A stretch of 64,000 nt of DNA from Dioscorea cayenensis subsp. rotundata (taxonomy: Eukaryota; Streptophyta; Magnoliopsida; Dioscoreales; Dioscoreaceae): assembly GCF_009730915.1 (NCBI RefSeq), contig NC_052474.1:5181501-5245500 (forward strand). The letters run 5' to 3'. The notes beneath the pieces are model-generated. The model made no database searches. It saw only the letters and a program-made list of their open reading frames with translations, and had not been told where the DNA came from. The position numbers and the translations under genes were made by a program. Positions 38,361-50,583 of the stretch are shown one piece after another. The number at the start of each line of letters is the position of its first letter. The first letter of the stretch is position 1.

Positions 38361-40212
38361 ATGGAGCACCCGAACAATCTCAACAACAACAACAGCCAAG
38401 TAGGCATCTACCTCTGTTCTTTTGCTATCCTTTTTTTTAATTGGAACAATAACATGTTGAAATTTAGGTTTTTTTTTTTTAACTTGATAGGATGATGGAG
38501 GTGGCATGCACAGAAAAAGATCAGTTTCTGCTGATTTGGATGAACTCCCAAAACAACAGAAAACATCTGGATTTCCACCTATTCAACTTGGTCATGGACC
38601 TTATGGTATTAACATCAATCAACAAAGATACTCAGACCATCAGCTTGGACCAAAATTAAAAGTTTCACAAAACAATCTCACAAGAAATAATAATTTGCTT
38701 CACGGTTCGGTTTATCCGTCACATGTGCGACAACAGGCACTTGGATTATCTCAGTTTTCAGGATCAGGGTCTAACTTTGGTTTCATAAAAAATTCAGAAA
38801 ATCCAAGCAGTAATAATGGTGGTGAATCCAGCAGACAAAGGTGCAGGCATCTTGCTTTCACTTCACATTTGGGTTATCTTTTTCTCACTTTAATTTTTAC
38901 AATCTAACTATTACTGTATAGAGAAAATTCTGAAGGTCCTAAGGGCAAAGGTTGCAAGAGGTGCAATTGCAAAAAAACAAAATGCTTGAATTTGTGAGTG
39001 TTTATTACTTAAATGATGCATCAAATCATGTTTTTCATGTCTTGACCTGTTTTGGTTATATTTCTTATGTTCTTTCTTGTTTAACAGATACTGTTACTGT
39101 TATTTAAGCAAACAATATTGTAGTGTAGATTGTAAATGCCAAGACTGTGAAAATATTGTTGACAATGAACATGGGGTAACTGCTGCCCAAAACGTGTTGT
39201 TGGCAAGCAATCCAACCGCATTTGGTCCTAAGATCATTGGAGATGAACATAGGAAAGGATGCACTTGCAAGAACTCCAGTTGCGAGAAAGGATATTGTGA
39301 TTGCAAGGCGGTAGTTTTTTATTTTCTTTTCTTCTTCTCTTTCCCTTTTCATTCGTCTTTCTAATTGTGACATTTCATTCATTGTTTGTTCTTGAAGAAC
39401 AATGTCAAATGTACCGTTAAGTGCAGGTGCATAAACTGCAAGAATCCTTGTGGTGCCAGAGGTAATAAGGAAAACTTGTAACTGTATAAGCTATCAATAT
39501 CTTGAAGCATAATTATATAACAGCACTTTCTGACTTCAAAACTGATGTGCAGATTATGGAGAAATTGCAGTACCTGGAGAAACGAACATTCAAGCAGAAC
39601 AGGATAATATGACAGCAACTTTGCCGGTGGGACTGCACCCGCTGCCTCAACAACAGCCGGCACCAAAGTAAGTATGTTGCCTGTATTTCCATAGGCACAA
39701 GAGTAGCAATTTCTTTATCTTCGGAAATTTAAATTGTTGTTTTAATTGTAACTCAAGCTACAGCTATGGAAGTATGGGAAATAGTGAGAATCAATTGCGT
39801 CATGCTTCTCTGCCTGCAAGGTGGGAAACATTTCTAGCATCTCAGCGTCAGCACTTTCCCTCAAAGTACACAAGTTATATGAAAATTATCATCTTTAAAA
39901 ATCAAGAACTTCATCTAATCTTTCTTGTCTTGTTTTTCCATAGTTCACATCATCCTTCTGTCAACAATAGAGTAGATTCTGCCAGAATGATGCAAGGTTC
40001 ACAGGGATTCTCAAAGTAAGAATATATATCTCATATTCATATTCATGGCTTGTTAATTCTTTTGTTTCTACAATGCTCCCTTAAAACAACAACATAGATC
40101 GCCTATACATGTAAAATTTCTTCAGGATCATTTAATCTTCAGAAAAATTTAGATCTTTGAAAAAAAATTTCTTTGTTTTTTGTACAGCATAAATGCTCCC
40201 TCAAAACAACAA

Positions 40213-40257
<45 letters not shown>
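38361..40257 (+). CDS. TCX copy 1: CXC/CRC-domain protein with poly-Gln tail, 368 aa
   Basis: Nine exons: 38361-38399, 38491-38840, 38922-38993, 39088-39310, 39398-39461, 39553-39667, 39764-39865, 39944-40015 and 40188-40257; phases agree. The N-terminus is Asn-rich (MEHPNNLNNNNSQ). The CRC domain lies at about 141-245: CXC1 has all nine Cys (C-x-C-x4-C-x3-YC-x-C-x6-C-x3-C-x-C-x2-C), the linker has NPTAFGPKI, and CXC2 is also complete (GCTCKNSSCEKGYCDC, then CTVKCRCINC). Such domains bind three zinc ions each and read TTTGAA-like (CHR) DNA in TSO1 and LIN54/DREAM-type proteins. The C-terminus is 16 Gln (three CAA, thirteen CAG). An exon present in copies 2-4 between the last two is absent here. 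Nuclear DNA binding is inferred from the family. Confidence 0.83.
40216..40254 (+). repeat. CAG repeat coding for poly-Gln
   Basis: Thirteen uninterrupted CAG codons after three CAA codons, immediately before the stop of TCX copy 1. A pure repeat is likely to vary in length. Confidence 0.9.
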
Positions 40258-41430
40258 TACAGGGTGGTCTCCATGTCAAATTCTCAGTCACTAACCGAAC
40301 TGAGACTGGATGATTCCTCATCACCTCAACAATCTGACAATGTTTCAATTTCTTAGTGAAGACCAGGAAAAACAGAATGAATGAAGTTTAGTTATTATTG
40401 TTATTAGTATTATCATTATTATGGGATATGTTGGTTTTGTAATTTTATTTATGATGAGTAGTACTTGAAAATTAGATTTTTTTTTTTTCTGTATATTGAA
40501 ATTGTGGTTTTTATAAGTTTAATTCCTCAATTAGTCTCTCTAATATAATTTGTCTTTTATTTTTTATTATTATTTTAATTTAGTAATGTCAGAGGGTTGG
40601 TTTTTCATTTGATTTTACAGACGGGTATTTTTAAATAAAAATATTATTAAGAAAAAGGGGAAAAAAAGGTGTTGCAACATTCGGATTTTTAAAAATTCAA
40701 AACAAAAATAAAATAAGGGTTAAATGTCTTAATCGATTGGTTATTGTGACAGTGACACCCTATATTATAAATATACAGTAAAATCTTAATAAATAAATAT
40801 TAGATAAATTAACAACCTGAATTAAATGATTTTTTTTAGTCCCAATTTGGGTGAATGAGTTAAATTAATAATTTTTGTAAATGTATAAGATGATAATTTT
40901 TTCAAAACTCTTTAGGGCATAATGAAAATATAAATTAATAGTTCATTTAATACATTGAAAAAAAATATATACTATTTTACTACTTGTATTTACATTCAAA
41001 TATACTTAAAATTTTGCGTTACACTTCATCTTTTAGCCATTAAATTGAAAACTATATTCGAAATATGCTTATGATTTATATACAATAGTTAAACTATGCT
41101 CATAGTCATTTCCAAAATTTTATTATTATTATTATTATTATTATTGTTATGTGAATGTAGAACTTGGTTATGATTTTTTAAATTCTTATAAAATTTTTGA
41201 ACTCATTTCTTATTTTTAAATTTTGATTAAAAAATACAGAAAGTTTCTCCACAAGTTATTATTTATGTGTGCATAGACTCTTAAAATTAATAAATATTTA
41301 TTGATAAATTAATAAATTATACATTTATTGATAAATAAATAATTTTTATAAAATAATTTTTTTTTTTGGGTCTCAAAAGTATTATCTTACAGAGAATTTA
41401 GTGTGTGTATTATATATAATGTTTTCATTG
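40258..41430. other. spacer between TCX copies 1 and 2
   Basis: The first about 250 bases resemble the 3' regions of the other copies and are probably 3' untranslated sequence. The remainder is very AT-rich, with a TTA-type run near 41121-41146. No gene is seen. Confidence 0.5.
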
Positions 41431-42290
41431 TGAATCTTTTATAAATATATATATAAATTTATACATCCTAGTGACTATAGTTTTCATAAAGCCAATACTA
41501 GAGTGTACTAGTTGCGGACCTGTGGTTCTGTGCAGCACCTAGTAACTGTTTTTTTTTCTTTCAATATATAATTTCTAGCCGGGTAAATTCCCATAATACC
41601 CCGCCCATCTGCTAGTTTATCATAGGGGTGGCAATAATCTGTCCGGACCCGCCGGCCCGGTTTTGTCCGGCCCGGAATAAAAAGGGTTTGGACATAAGGT
41701 TTCTAGTAACGCGTACGGGTCCGGACATGGGCTCAGTTGTCCGGATTTAAATCCCGGGTCGAGTCCCGGATATAGAAATCTGGACAATCGCTACTTTTTA
41801 ACCCCTAAAACTTTAAAAAGCTCACAACCTTGGGTCCCATTTGTTTTAAAGGGCTTATTCTTCTAAAAAAACTTTAAACATATATTGTTTTTTCTATTAA
41901 GACTTAGATTTTTTTCTATAATTTGAGTTGAGTTTTGGATTATTGATGTTTTTGCATTTAATGTGAATTAAATTATTTTTTTGTATAATTTAATATTTGA
42001 GCGAACTTTAAAAATAGAGTTATAGAATTCGAGACAATTTGGACATCCCGGACAACCCGGTTTTAAAATAAACCCGGGTTTGGACATGCTAAGTTTGTCC
42101 GGATTTCAAAATCGGCCGGGTTCGGACACAAGTTTTTCTATTTATATTAGTAGTTGTCTGAACCCGGTTTTGTCCGGACCCGAATTTTTGCCACCCCTAG
42201 TTTATCATATAGATAACGTGGACATTAGTGTAAAAACAGAGTAATCCGCTATATATACCCTGAGATATATAAGCTTGACTTAAATTGGAC
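41431..42290 (+). promoter_or_regulatory. shared TCX promoter module, copy 2, split by a MITE
   Basis: The same module as before copies 1 and 4: CCTAGTGACTATAGTTTT near 41468, CCCGCCC at 41600-41606, GCTAGTTTATCA, then AAAAACAGAGTAATCC and a TATATATA box at 42250-42257, about 95 bases before the ATG. A 577-bp hAT-type MITE splits it between CCCGCCC and the TATA box. Confidence 0.6.
41623..42199. mobile_element. hAT-type MITE with 8-bp target duplication
   Basis: Terminal inverted repeats are TAGGGGTGGCAA and TTGCCACCCCTA. The flanks are an exact 8-bp target duplication, GTTTATCA (41615-41622 and 42200-42207). The homologous site in copy 4 is intact and unoccupied (GCTAGTTTATCATATAG), which proves insertion. 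Subterminal regions carry many GTCCGG and CCCGG motifs in both orientations, usual for hAT elements. It is 577 bp with no transposase frame, so it is non-autonomous. Confidence 0.9.
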
Positions 42291-42352
42291 GTCCTTCTTC
42301 ATGCTCACATAACTCTGCAAGCAGATCACAGACGAGAAACCAAAAACACACC

Positions 42353-44106
42353 ATGAATGACCCGAACAACCCCAACAACAAGAACAACAACAAGAACAAC
42401 CAAGTAAGCATTTACCTCTGTTCTTTTACTAACTCTTTTTTTTTTTTTTTCTTAATGCATGGAACAGTATCATGTTGAAATTAAGTTTGTTTCTTGATTT
42501 GATAGGATGATAGAGGTGACAAGCTGGGAAAAAGATCAGTTCCTGCTGATTTGGATGGACCCTCACAGCCACAGAAAAAGTTCAGATTTCTACCTACTCA
42601 TCTTGGTTTTGATGTTGATGTCAATCAAGAGATATACTCAGGCCATCAGCTCGGATCAAATTTCACACAAGACATGCAAATGGCGTCAAGCTTTAGAAAA
42701 ATCAATCCCACAAGCAATATAAGTAATTTGATTCATGGTTGGGGTAGTTCTCCAACAAATGTGTCACAAAGTGGGTATAGATTTTATCAAATTCCAATAT
42801 CAGAGCCTAAATCTGAAAATCCAAGAAATGATGATCTTGTTGAATCAAGAAGACAAGGGTGAGTGCATCTTGCTTTCACTTCACATTTTATCATTATGAT
42901 TATTAATTTTCTAATGTAACTATTACTATACAGGAAGAAGCAAGGTTCCAAGGATAACAGTTGTGAAAAACAAAGTTGCTTGAGTCTGTGAGTGTTTATT
43001 ACTTAAATGTCTTTTGTGTCTTGACCTGTTTTGATTATATTTCTTATGTTCTTTACTGTTTAACAGATACTGTGAATGTTTTGCAAGCCAACTATATTGT
43101 CTAAATTGTGAATGCTCAAACTGTGAAAATACTGTTGACAATGAACATGAGGTAGCTGCTCTCCACAAGGAGTTGCTGGAAAAAAATCCAATTGTATTTG
43201 ATTCCAAGAATTTTGCAGAGCAACATAAGAAAGGATGCACTTGCAAGAACTCCTGTAATTGTATAAGTTATCAAGATCTTTGAAGCATATCAACAGCATT
43301 TTCTAACTCCAGAATTGGTGTGCATATGCAGGTATTATAGTTTCTTCAGAAGTGAAGACTCAAGCAGAACAGGATAATATGCAAGTAGATGTGCCGGTGA
43401 ACAAGTATGTTCCTGTATTTCCATAGGCACAATATTAATTAGAGAATTATACAAAGTATACAAATCATGAAATTTTATTATCTTAAAAATTTAATAACTT
43501 CATCTGATTTTTCTTTTCTTGTTTTTTCATAGTTCATATCATCCTCCTATCAACAGTGGACAAGGTTATGATATTAGGATGATGCAAGGTTTACAGGGAC
43601 ACTCAAAGTAAGAACATCATCTCATATCCACCATATTCATGACAATTTGAATTTTTCATTTAATCTACCAGATCAATGGAGATTTTTGTCTGAAGATTCT
43701 TTTGTTTCTACTCAGTTTCCATGATTCCCAGTTCAACAACAACAATAGCTGGAGAAGTTTCACATTGATGAATGAGAGCATTGAAACAAACTATGGTACA
43801 CTGCCAGTGGAATTGCATGCTATTGCAACTCTGAACGCTCAGCCATTCACTCCGTATGCAGAAAACGTACCCAATTTGTAAGAATAGATCTCCTTCATAT
43901 TCATGTTACATTTCTTTAGGATCATTTAGTCTTCAGAATTAATTTAGATCTTTGTTAAAATTTTAATTTCTTTGTTTTTGCACAGATTTTTAACTCTCTC
44001 AAGCAAAAACAACAACAACAGCAGCAGATGCAGCAACAACAACAATAACAATAACAACAACAACAATAATAATAAAGAGTGGCCTTCATCTGAATCACCT
44101 CACTGA
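42353..44106 (+). CDS. TCX copy 2: CXC protein with reduced second CXC and poly-Asn tail, 358 aa
   Basis: Eight exons: 42353-42403, 42506-42858, 42934-42987, 43067-43254, 43332-43404, 43533-43607, 43716-43877 and 43986-44106; phases agree. The N-terminus is Asn/Lys-rich (MNDPNNPNNKNNNKNNQ). CXC1 lacks its first Cys (DNSCEKQSC where copy 1 has RCNCKKTKC) but keeps LYCECF. The linker NPIVFDSKN is altered. CXC2 stops after GCTCKNSC: a deletion joined the start of the CXC2 exon to the following intron and removed the next exon. A new donor (T|GTAATTG) keeps the frame. Without splicing there, a stop follows 17 codons later. The exon equal to copy 1 exon 7 is also missing. The tail has 13 Asn in a row, then KEWPSSESPH. 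DNA binding is probably weak or lost. It could be a pseudogene, but every junction is in frame. Confidence 0.68.
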
Positions 44107-45490
44107 AACAAGTTCTGGATAATTCCTCATCACCGCAATTAGCAGACTATATATGTTTCAAGTGCTTCATGGAGACCATAATTGGTTGTACATTTTTGGA
44201 AACAAGAGACTGAACAAAATTTAGTTTGTCGTCGTTGTTTTTCTTGTTGTTGTTACTTTTCTTTTTTCTGTTTTTATTTTTTTTTTTCTCTATTTTAAAT
44301 GTAGATAAAACACAGATTTTATCTAAGAACAAAAATGGGTACGTACAGATATATAGCCAAGTTTGGTTGAATTATCAAAGGGCGCTAAGAACCATGCATG
44401 CTCTCAAGGAAAAAAACACCCCTTGTGATTACGAGATATATATATATATATATTTTATATATATAAAAAAGAATAAATCATATTCAATTAAAAAATTACG
44501 GGGAGAAAACTCTTAATTTTTTTTATGAAGCTTAGAATTAATATCAAGTGGTTTTAAAATTTTATTTATTATAAATAGTATTCAGAAATGACAATTTCTT
44601 TTAGACATATTGAAATTGTTTTTTTATATCCTTCAACAGTTATGTTAAATCTTAGCATATTCTAACGCTTAACTTAAACTTAATTTTATGAACCTAATAA
44701 TATTCAACGTCAAGAAAACAGTGGAACTAATTGGTAAAAAAAGATAAGATAATTATTTGAATTACTATCTAATCCTTTAAATATTTGGGATTTATACAAT
44801 TGTATCTTCTGAGAATAGGGCTTTGTTGGAAGGATGAAAGTAATAACTGCATTTTATTTTGCATGTCATCTTCTTATGTTTTTGTTATTCTATAAAAAAG
44901 TCAATGCTAATTGTCCAGATTAATGCAACCATATGGTTAAATTTAAAAGTAAGATCAGTGGATACTCTCTCTCCTGTTATACTACCTAAGCCCCTTATTT
45001 CCACACTATAAGAACCCCCCACACACACACACACACACACACTATAATTTAGTTTTTATCTTTTATTTTATCTCGATTATTTTTCTAAGTAGTTTTATTT
45101 TGTTGGCTTGTAATTGTTATCTGAATTTTTTTTTAAATTTGTGATTTATTTATTTTTTAAATATTAGTTTAAAATTCAAAACAGAACGCAGGTAATAAAA
45201 AAAAAATATATCAATATATATCTTGAGATGGAAAATTTTGGACAAAATAATATTGTGGAGATCAATTCGGGAAATCATGACTAGATCATTGTGCCGACAA
45301 GAGGATAAGATAATTAATCTTTGAGTAATTATCTAATTAATTAAATATCTTTGAATCTTAATTTAAAAATTCAAAGAAGACCACAAGAATGGATCTTTTT
45401 ATCCATGTCCTGTGCTTATGAATTTTATATATATATATATATATATATTGAGAAACTTTTCTATTTTTTCTTAAAAAAAAAGTATTAAGA
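44107..45490. other. spacer between TCX copies 2 and 3
   Basis: The first part is a 3' region shared with other copies. The rest is AT-rich, with a CA run at 45020-45042 and a TA run at 45427-45448. The shared promoter module is not found here. No other gene is seen. Confidence 0.5.
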
Positions 45491-45498
45491 TAACCAAG

Positions 45499-45731
45499 AT
45501 GACGCAGCAGACCGCAGGGAGTGAACTGGTACTCCAATTTCTTTTCATTTAACTAGTGAATTTTTTTAATGTGATTAATGTTTTTTAAACTAAACTATTT
45601 TACCTGATAATAATTAAATATAAAATTAGTTTAAGATGGTGATATTATTCGAGAGAAAAATCAAACTGTGCGTTATTGTTGTTGTTTTTATGTTTTTTTT
45701 TAGTTTTAAAAATAATTAATATGAATAAGTC

Positions 45732-45762
<31 letters not shown>

Positions 45763-48298
45763 TCTCGATTATGTTTTTAGATGAGAGTTCCACTTGATTT
45801 TAGTATTAAAGTTAATGAGATTATCACTCTTCTATTGGCGTGATTTAATCAAAATCTATGCTTTAATTAATGTCGTCGTTTATTTATATTATCATAAAAA
45901 AGGAAAAAGCTAAAAATACTACCATAAACTGAAAGTCTATCTGATTCACACAAATAACTTTTTGTTATTTTTTATTTTTTATTATTATGTTATTTACTTT
46001 TAGTTTGTTTTTCTTTTTTAACGTTCTCCAAAATTTAGTGAACTCCCAGTATCTGTTCTTTTGTTGTTTGTCTTTTAGAATTTTGTGTTGTATTGTTGTT
46101 ATCTTAATTAATTTAATTTATTAAAAAAAAATCTTAACCTTTTTGATTTAAGGTTGACGGAAACAATGGCGGTGACAGAGAAAACTTTATGAACGGTAGC
46201 AACAGTGAAGATATAAGCAATAGGTTGGTGTTTAATACGTTTTTACGTGTATGTTTATTCTTAATTAATTTATTTACTTATATCTCTTTTTAATCTCTAG
46301 ATTAAACCAAAAGCCAGAAAAGAACACACCAGATAGTAAAAAAGAATGTTGCACTTGCAAGAAGACAAAATGCTTGAAACTGTTGAGTATCTTTCTGTGT
46401 AATTTCTAGACTTCATATTTGCTTGAAGTTGTGCTTTAGTATTTTAATCTTTTCATTTGTATTTCATCAGTTACTGTGAGTGCTTTAAAAGGCAAGAACG
46501 CTGCAAAGATTGCAAATGCACAGATTGCAGAAATACTGATCAATATATAGATGAAGTGCTTGCCACCGTAAATACAATAAAGGCTCACAATCCGAATGCA
46601 TTTTTGCCTAAAGTTATCCAAGGAGAAAATAGAACTGTTAGAGATGACATGGTAATGGCACTACTGCTTCTTTTAAAAGCACTACTGCTTCACAATCAAT
46701 TTATGAACATTTATTTTGTTGATAATTGTTATAATATATATTAATAAATGTTTACAAATCAAGTTACTATGGTTGTTATAAGACATAACATATATGTTTT
46801 TTATTATTACACATCAGCCATGCATGGAGAGTGTTGAACCTTCAACCTCCTGTATAAAAATCAAATATCTTAACCGCTTGCTAATTACTGCAATGGCTCA
46901 AATCACATTATCTACAGTTATATTTAAAAAATAATAATATTAGATAAACACATATGAGTTTACAGGGAAATTTGCATACGGTGCAAGGACCAGCAATGCA
47001 TAGAAATGGATGCAAATGCAAGAAGTCTCAATGTTCAAAAGCATACTGTGTTTGTTTACAGGTTAGTCATATATGCACTAGCTAGTACATATATATTGAT
47101 AATTCCTTGTATGATTAATTAAGTTTTTCTGTTTTTTTTTTTTTTCTTTTTCAACTTGGTTATCATTAATTTTTCACATTTTTACTATGAAGGCTGGTGT
47201 TGGCTGCTTGAATTGTGAATGTCAAGACTGTAATAACCCTCGTGGAGCAAAAGGTAATAACAAAATTCAGAAAATTAATATCCACATGTTTTATATCAAC
47301 AGCCTTTTCTAATTAACTCCATAACTGATGTTCATATGGAGAAATTATAGTACCTTCAGAAGTGAAAACTGAAGCAGAAGAGGATCATATGTTAGCAAAT
47401 GCGCCGGTCAGACAACATCTGCAGGCTGGACAACAGCCGGTACAAATGGCAACACAAAACCCAAAGTAAGTATGTTGCCTGTATTTCCATAGGCATAAGT
47501 ATTGCAATTCTTTTATGTTAGTGAGAGTTTAAACAGTCTTCTTGTAATTACTCAATCTACTACAACGTAACCTGCAAAGTATGGGAAACAGTGAGAATCA
47601 GCAAATGAGTTATGCTTCTCCGCGCGCAAAGTTGGAAACATTTCGAGTATCTCAGCATCTGCTCCTTCTCCATGGCAATACACCACAACCCCCAAAGTAT
47701 ATATATACAAGAGTTATGAAATTTTATTATCTTAAACAAAAAAATTAATAACTTTATCTGATCTTTCTTTTCTTGTTTTTCTATAGCTTATATCTTCCTT
47801 CTATTAACGGTCAACTAGTTTATGCTAGAATGGCGCAAGGTGTACCGGGAGCCATAAAGTAAGAGCATCTGATCAATTCATGACCATTGGAAGTTTTTTC
47901 TTTTTCTCTTTTTAATCTACAGAAATGGAGATATTTGTCTGATTCTTTTGTTTCTACTCAGTTTGAGTGCTTCTGTGTTCAACAACAGCAGCAATGGTGC
48001 ATTAAGAAGTGAGAGCAATGAAAGAGAACATGATACGCTGCCAGTGAGAGTGCAAGCTAATGAAATTCTGAACACTCAGAACCTCACTCCATTTCCAGGA
48101 AACGTACCCAATTAGTAAGAATAGATCTCTTATACATGTTACACTTTTTCATGATCATTTTATCTTCAGAATTTAAATCTTTATTTTATTATATTTATTT
48201 ATTTGCACAGCTTAACTGCTCCCTCAGACAACAACAGCATCAAGTGCCATCAACAACAACAACAACAACAACAACAACACCAACAACAGCAACAGTAA
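45499..48298 (+). CDS. TCX copy 3: complete CXC/CRC protein with poly-Gln tail, about 354 aa
   Basis: Ten well-supported exons: 46153-46223, 46301-46381, 46471-46651, 46966-47061, 47193-47253, 47351-47465, 47580-47696, 47787-47858, 47962-48114 and 48211-48298. A first exon at 45499-45528 (MTQQTAGSEL) fits by phase but is uncertain. Its N-terminal exon is much shorter than in the other copies and unlike them. CXC1 is complete (CCTCKKTKCLKLYCECF), the linker has NPNAFLPKV, and CXC2 is complete and the most canonical (GCKCKKSQCSKAYCVC, then AGVGCLNCECQDC). An extra intron splits linker and CXC2. The C-terminus ends with Gln9-His-Gln5. By family it should bind CHR-like DNA in the nucleus. It is probably the least altered DNA-binding member of the array. 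Confidence 0.78.
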
Positions 48299-48420
48299 TA
48301 TAGGGTGGCCCTCATTTCAGTCACCTGTACCGAACCTGGACTAGGTTTTGGATAATTCAAATGCTTAGTGAGGACCATTGAGTTTACATCTATGGAAAAA
48401 AGACAATGAACGAAGTTTAG

Positions 48421-48470
<50 letters not shown>

Positions 48471-48945
48471 CCGTTGGTTTTATTTCAAAAAAAAAAAAAA
48501 TACCGTTGGTTTCTAAATGTTAGTTATGATGAATAGATGAATAGTATTTGAAAATGACAGATTTTTCTCTCACATTGAATTAGTTTTTTCTAACTTTGAA
48601 AGTTGTGCGAACTCTGTAACAATTTTTTATTTATTTATTTTTAGAAGTAGATTAACATATTCGGATATTTACCTTAATTTATTAAACCAATATGTAATTA
48701 ATATAAAGAAACGAATATAACTGATTGATAAAAACATAAAATAATTATAATTATTTGAATTTTCTCATTTATTAAATATTTGACATTTACTTATATGTTT
48801 TGTAATTTGTTTCTATTTAAAAAATGAATCACATTCATTTCAGAAACTAAATATAGTATATAGTGTTATTGAAGAAGTATGATTGGTGTGAAGTATAAAA
48901 GATAGAAACAAAATAACAAGAAAAATGTGTGTGTGTGGTTGGGGG
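48299..48945. other. 3' region of TCX copy 3 and spacer
   Basis: Probable 3' untranslated sequence with a TTA repeat at 48424-48470, then AT-rich spacer. No gene is seen. Confidence 0.5.
48424..48470. repeat. TTA trinucleotide microsatellite
   Basis: About 15 TTA units in the 3' region of TCX copy 3. Confidence 0.9.
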
Positions 48946-49226
48946 CAAAGTTGTATTTAACTATAAAAGTAGCATGTAGTCAATTTTCAAGATACCTGAA
49001 TAATGTGGTAGAAAGAATTAAATATGTGTGCATTTTGTTCAAGCCAAATAGTTTGCATAGGCTCTAGGAACTCTAGATTACATTTTAAAATAGCAATGCT
49101 ATCATTTTATTTTTTTTTCAAAGTTGTATTTAACTATAAAAATAGCATGTAGTCAATTTTCAAGATACCTGAATAATGTGGTAGAAAGAATTAAATATGT
49201 GCGCATTCTGTTCAAGCCAAATAGTT
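48946..49226. repeat. direct 108-bp duplication at the LINE end
   Basis: 48946-49053 and 49119-49226 match over 108 bases with about three substitutions; offset is 173. A 65-base unrelated piece lies between them. Confidence 0.88.
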
Positions 49227-50039
49227 CATTTAATAGCACGAGCTAAAAAGACCCTAATCTCTTTAAGCTGAGAGGTCATGAAATTCCTTTAAAAGTTTAG
49301 GCCATAACTCCTTCAATGAGCTTAGAAAGAGACTAAGCTGAAACAACTGAGCAAAATAACTCCAAATCTACTCAACATAAGGGCACAGTAGGATCAAATG
49401 CTCAATCAATTTTCACCTTGGGTAACAAAGCACACACATCATTGTTGGTAAGTTGTTACACTTTCTTCTAGACAAATGTTTTAAGTGTAAGAATCATCTT
49501 GTCCCACATTAGCCAATAAAAAAAATTAGTTTTATGCTGATAAAGACTCTTTAAGATGATTTAAATCACTGGACAAGATACACCCCTTTCATTTAGAAAT
49601 CTATAGAAAAATTAGATATCCTAGGTTGTTAATGTTTGATCCTAACCATAGAATGTCTCTATGAACACTATTGATGTTTTTTATTACCTAGCGGAGAAGC
49701 TTTAATATGGACATCTAATAGGTAGAAATAGATGAAAGGACCGAATTGACAAGTGTAAAGCGGCTTCAAGCAATAGGAATCTGGACTTTTAGGCAGAAAG
49801 TTGTGCTTGGATTTCAGAGGTCAGATGTTCTCAGTCTTAATGTCGAGGCCTCCTGCTAGAGATGGGGACCTTAGGTACATAAGGGGAAGAAAGTCATTCG
49901 AATAATCAAGAGTTGGGACAGAACCAGGGTCAATCAATTGGCCTATAATGGAGGAGATCAAACATGTTTTTTAGAAGTTAATTGACAAGCCTGACATACC
50001 CTCGAACATGTAAAGGATGAGTTTAGTGATCCTTAGATC

Positions 50040-50583
50040 TACCGGTGTAGGAATGAAATGATCATATCACAGTCAAAGGAGAATGAATGCAACACACTCA
50101 CAAACAAGCAAACAAGCAAGAAGACAATACACACTCAATTTTATATGGAAAACCCTACAAAATGAGGGAAAAACCATGGGAGACTGCAAGCAAAATTCCA
50201 CTAGTCATAGAGAGAACAACTACACAACCAATCTCAAGTTGATGCTCTAACTTGAGATTACAATTACAAGAAGATTAAACAAAAGAAACTGAACATGTAT
50301 GCATGCTCAGTGAACACTCTTGCAATTGAGAAGCTTACCTAAGTCTTCTTGAAGATGAGATCTCTGAGTCATGATTGCAGAAAAACCAATCTTCTTCTTT
50401 TTGTTTTGTTCTCCCTTTTTCCCCCAAGCTCTCTATCTCCTTGTTTCACCCCCTTTTTCTTTTGAAAGTGAGTGATAAAGAGCCCTCAAATGGAAAATCC
50501 AAAAATGCCCTTCACTAACTTAGACATGTCAACAGATGCTTCTAATCATGGGTTGGACCTAGTAACATACTTGCTACCTAACA
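50040..50583 (-). mobile_element. solo LTR-like fossil, probably Copia, nested in the LINE
   Basis: A 544-bp block interrupts the LINE. On the minus strand it starts TGTTAGGTAG and ends CCTACACCGGTA. It is flanked by an exact 5-bp repeat, AGATC (50035-50039 and 50584-50588), the size left by LTR-element integration. No internal region is seen, so it looks like the single LTR remaining after LTR-LTR recombination. It is younger than the LINE it sits in; with one LTR no divergence date can be given. Confidence 0.7.

Noticed and set aside
43067-43281. Calling TCX copy 2 a plain pseudogene because its CXC2 exon runs into a stop
   Set aside because: A donor at 43255 gives in-frame joining to all later exons, so a working transcript is possible; confidence was lowered instead.
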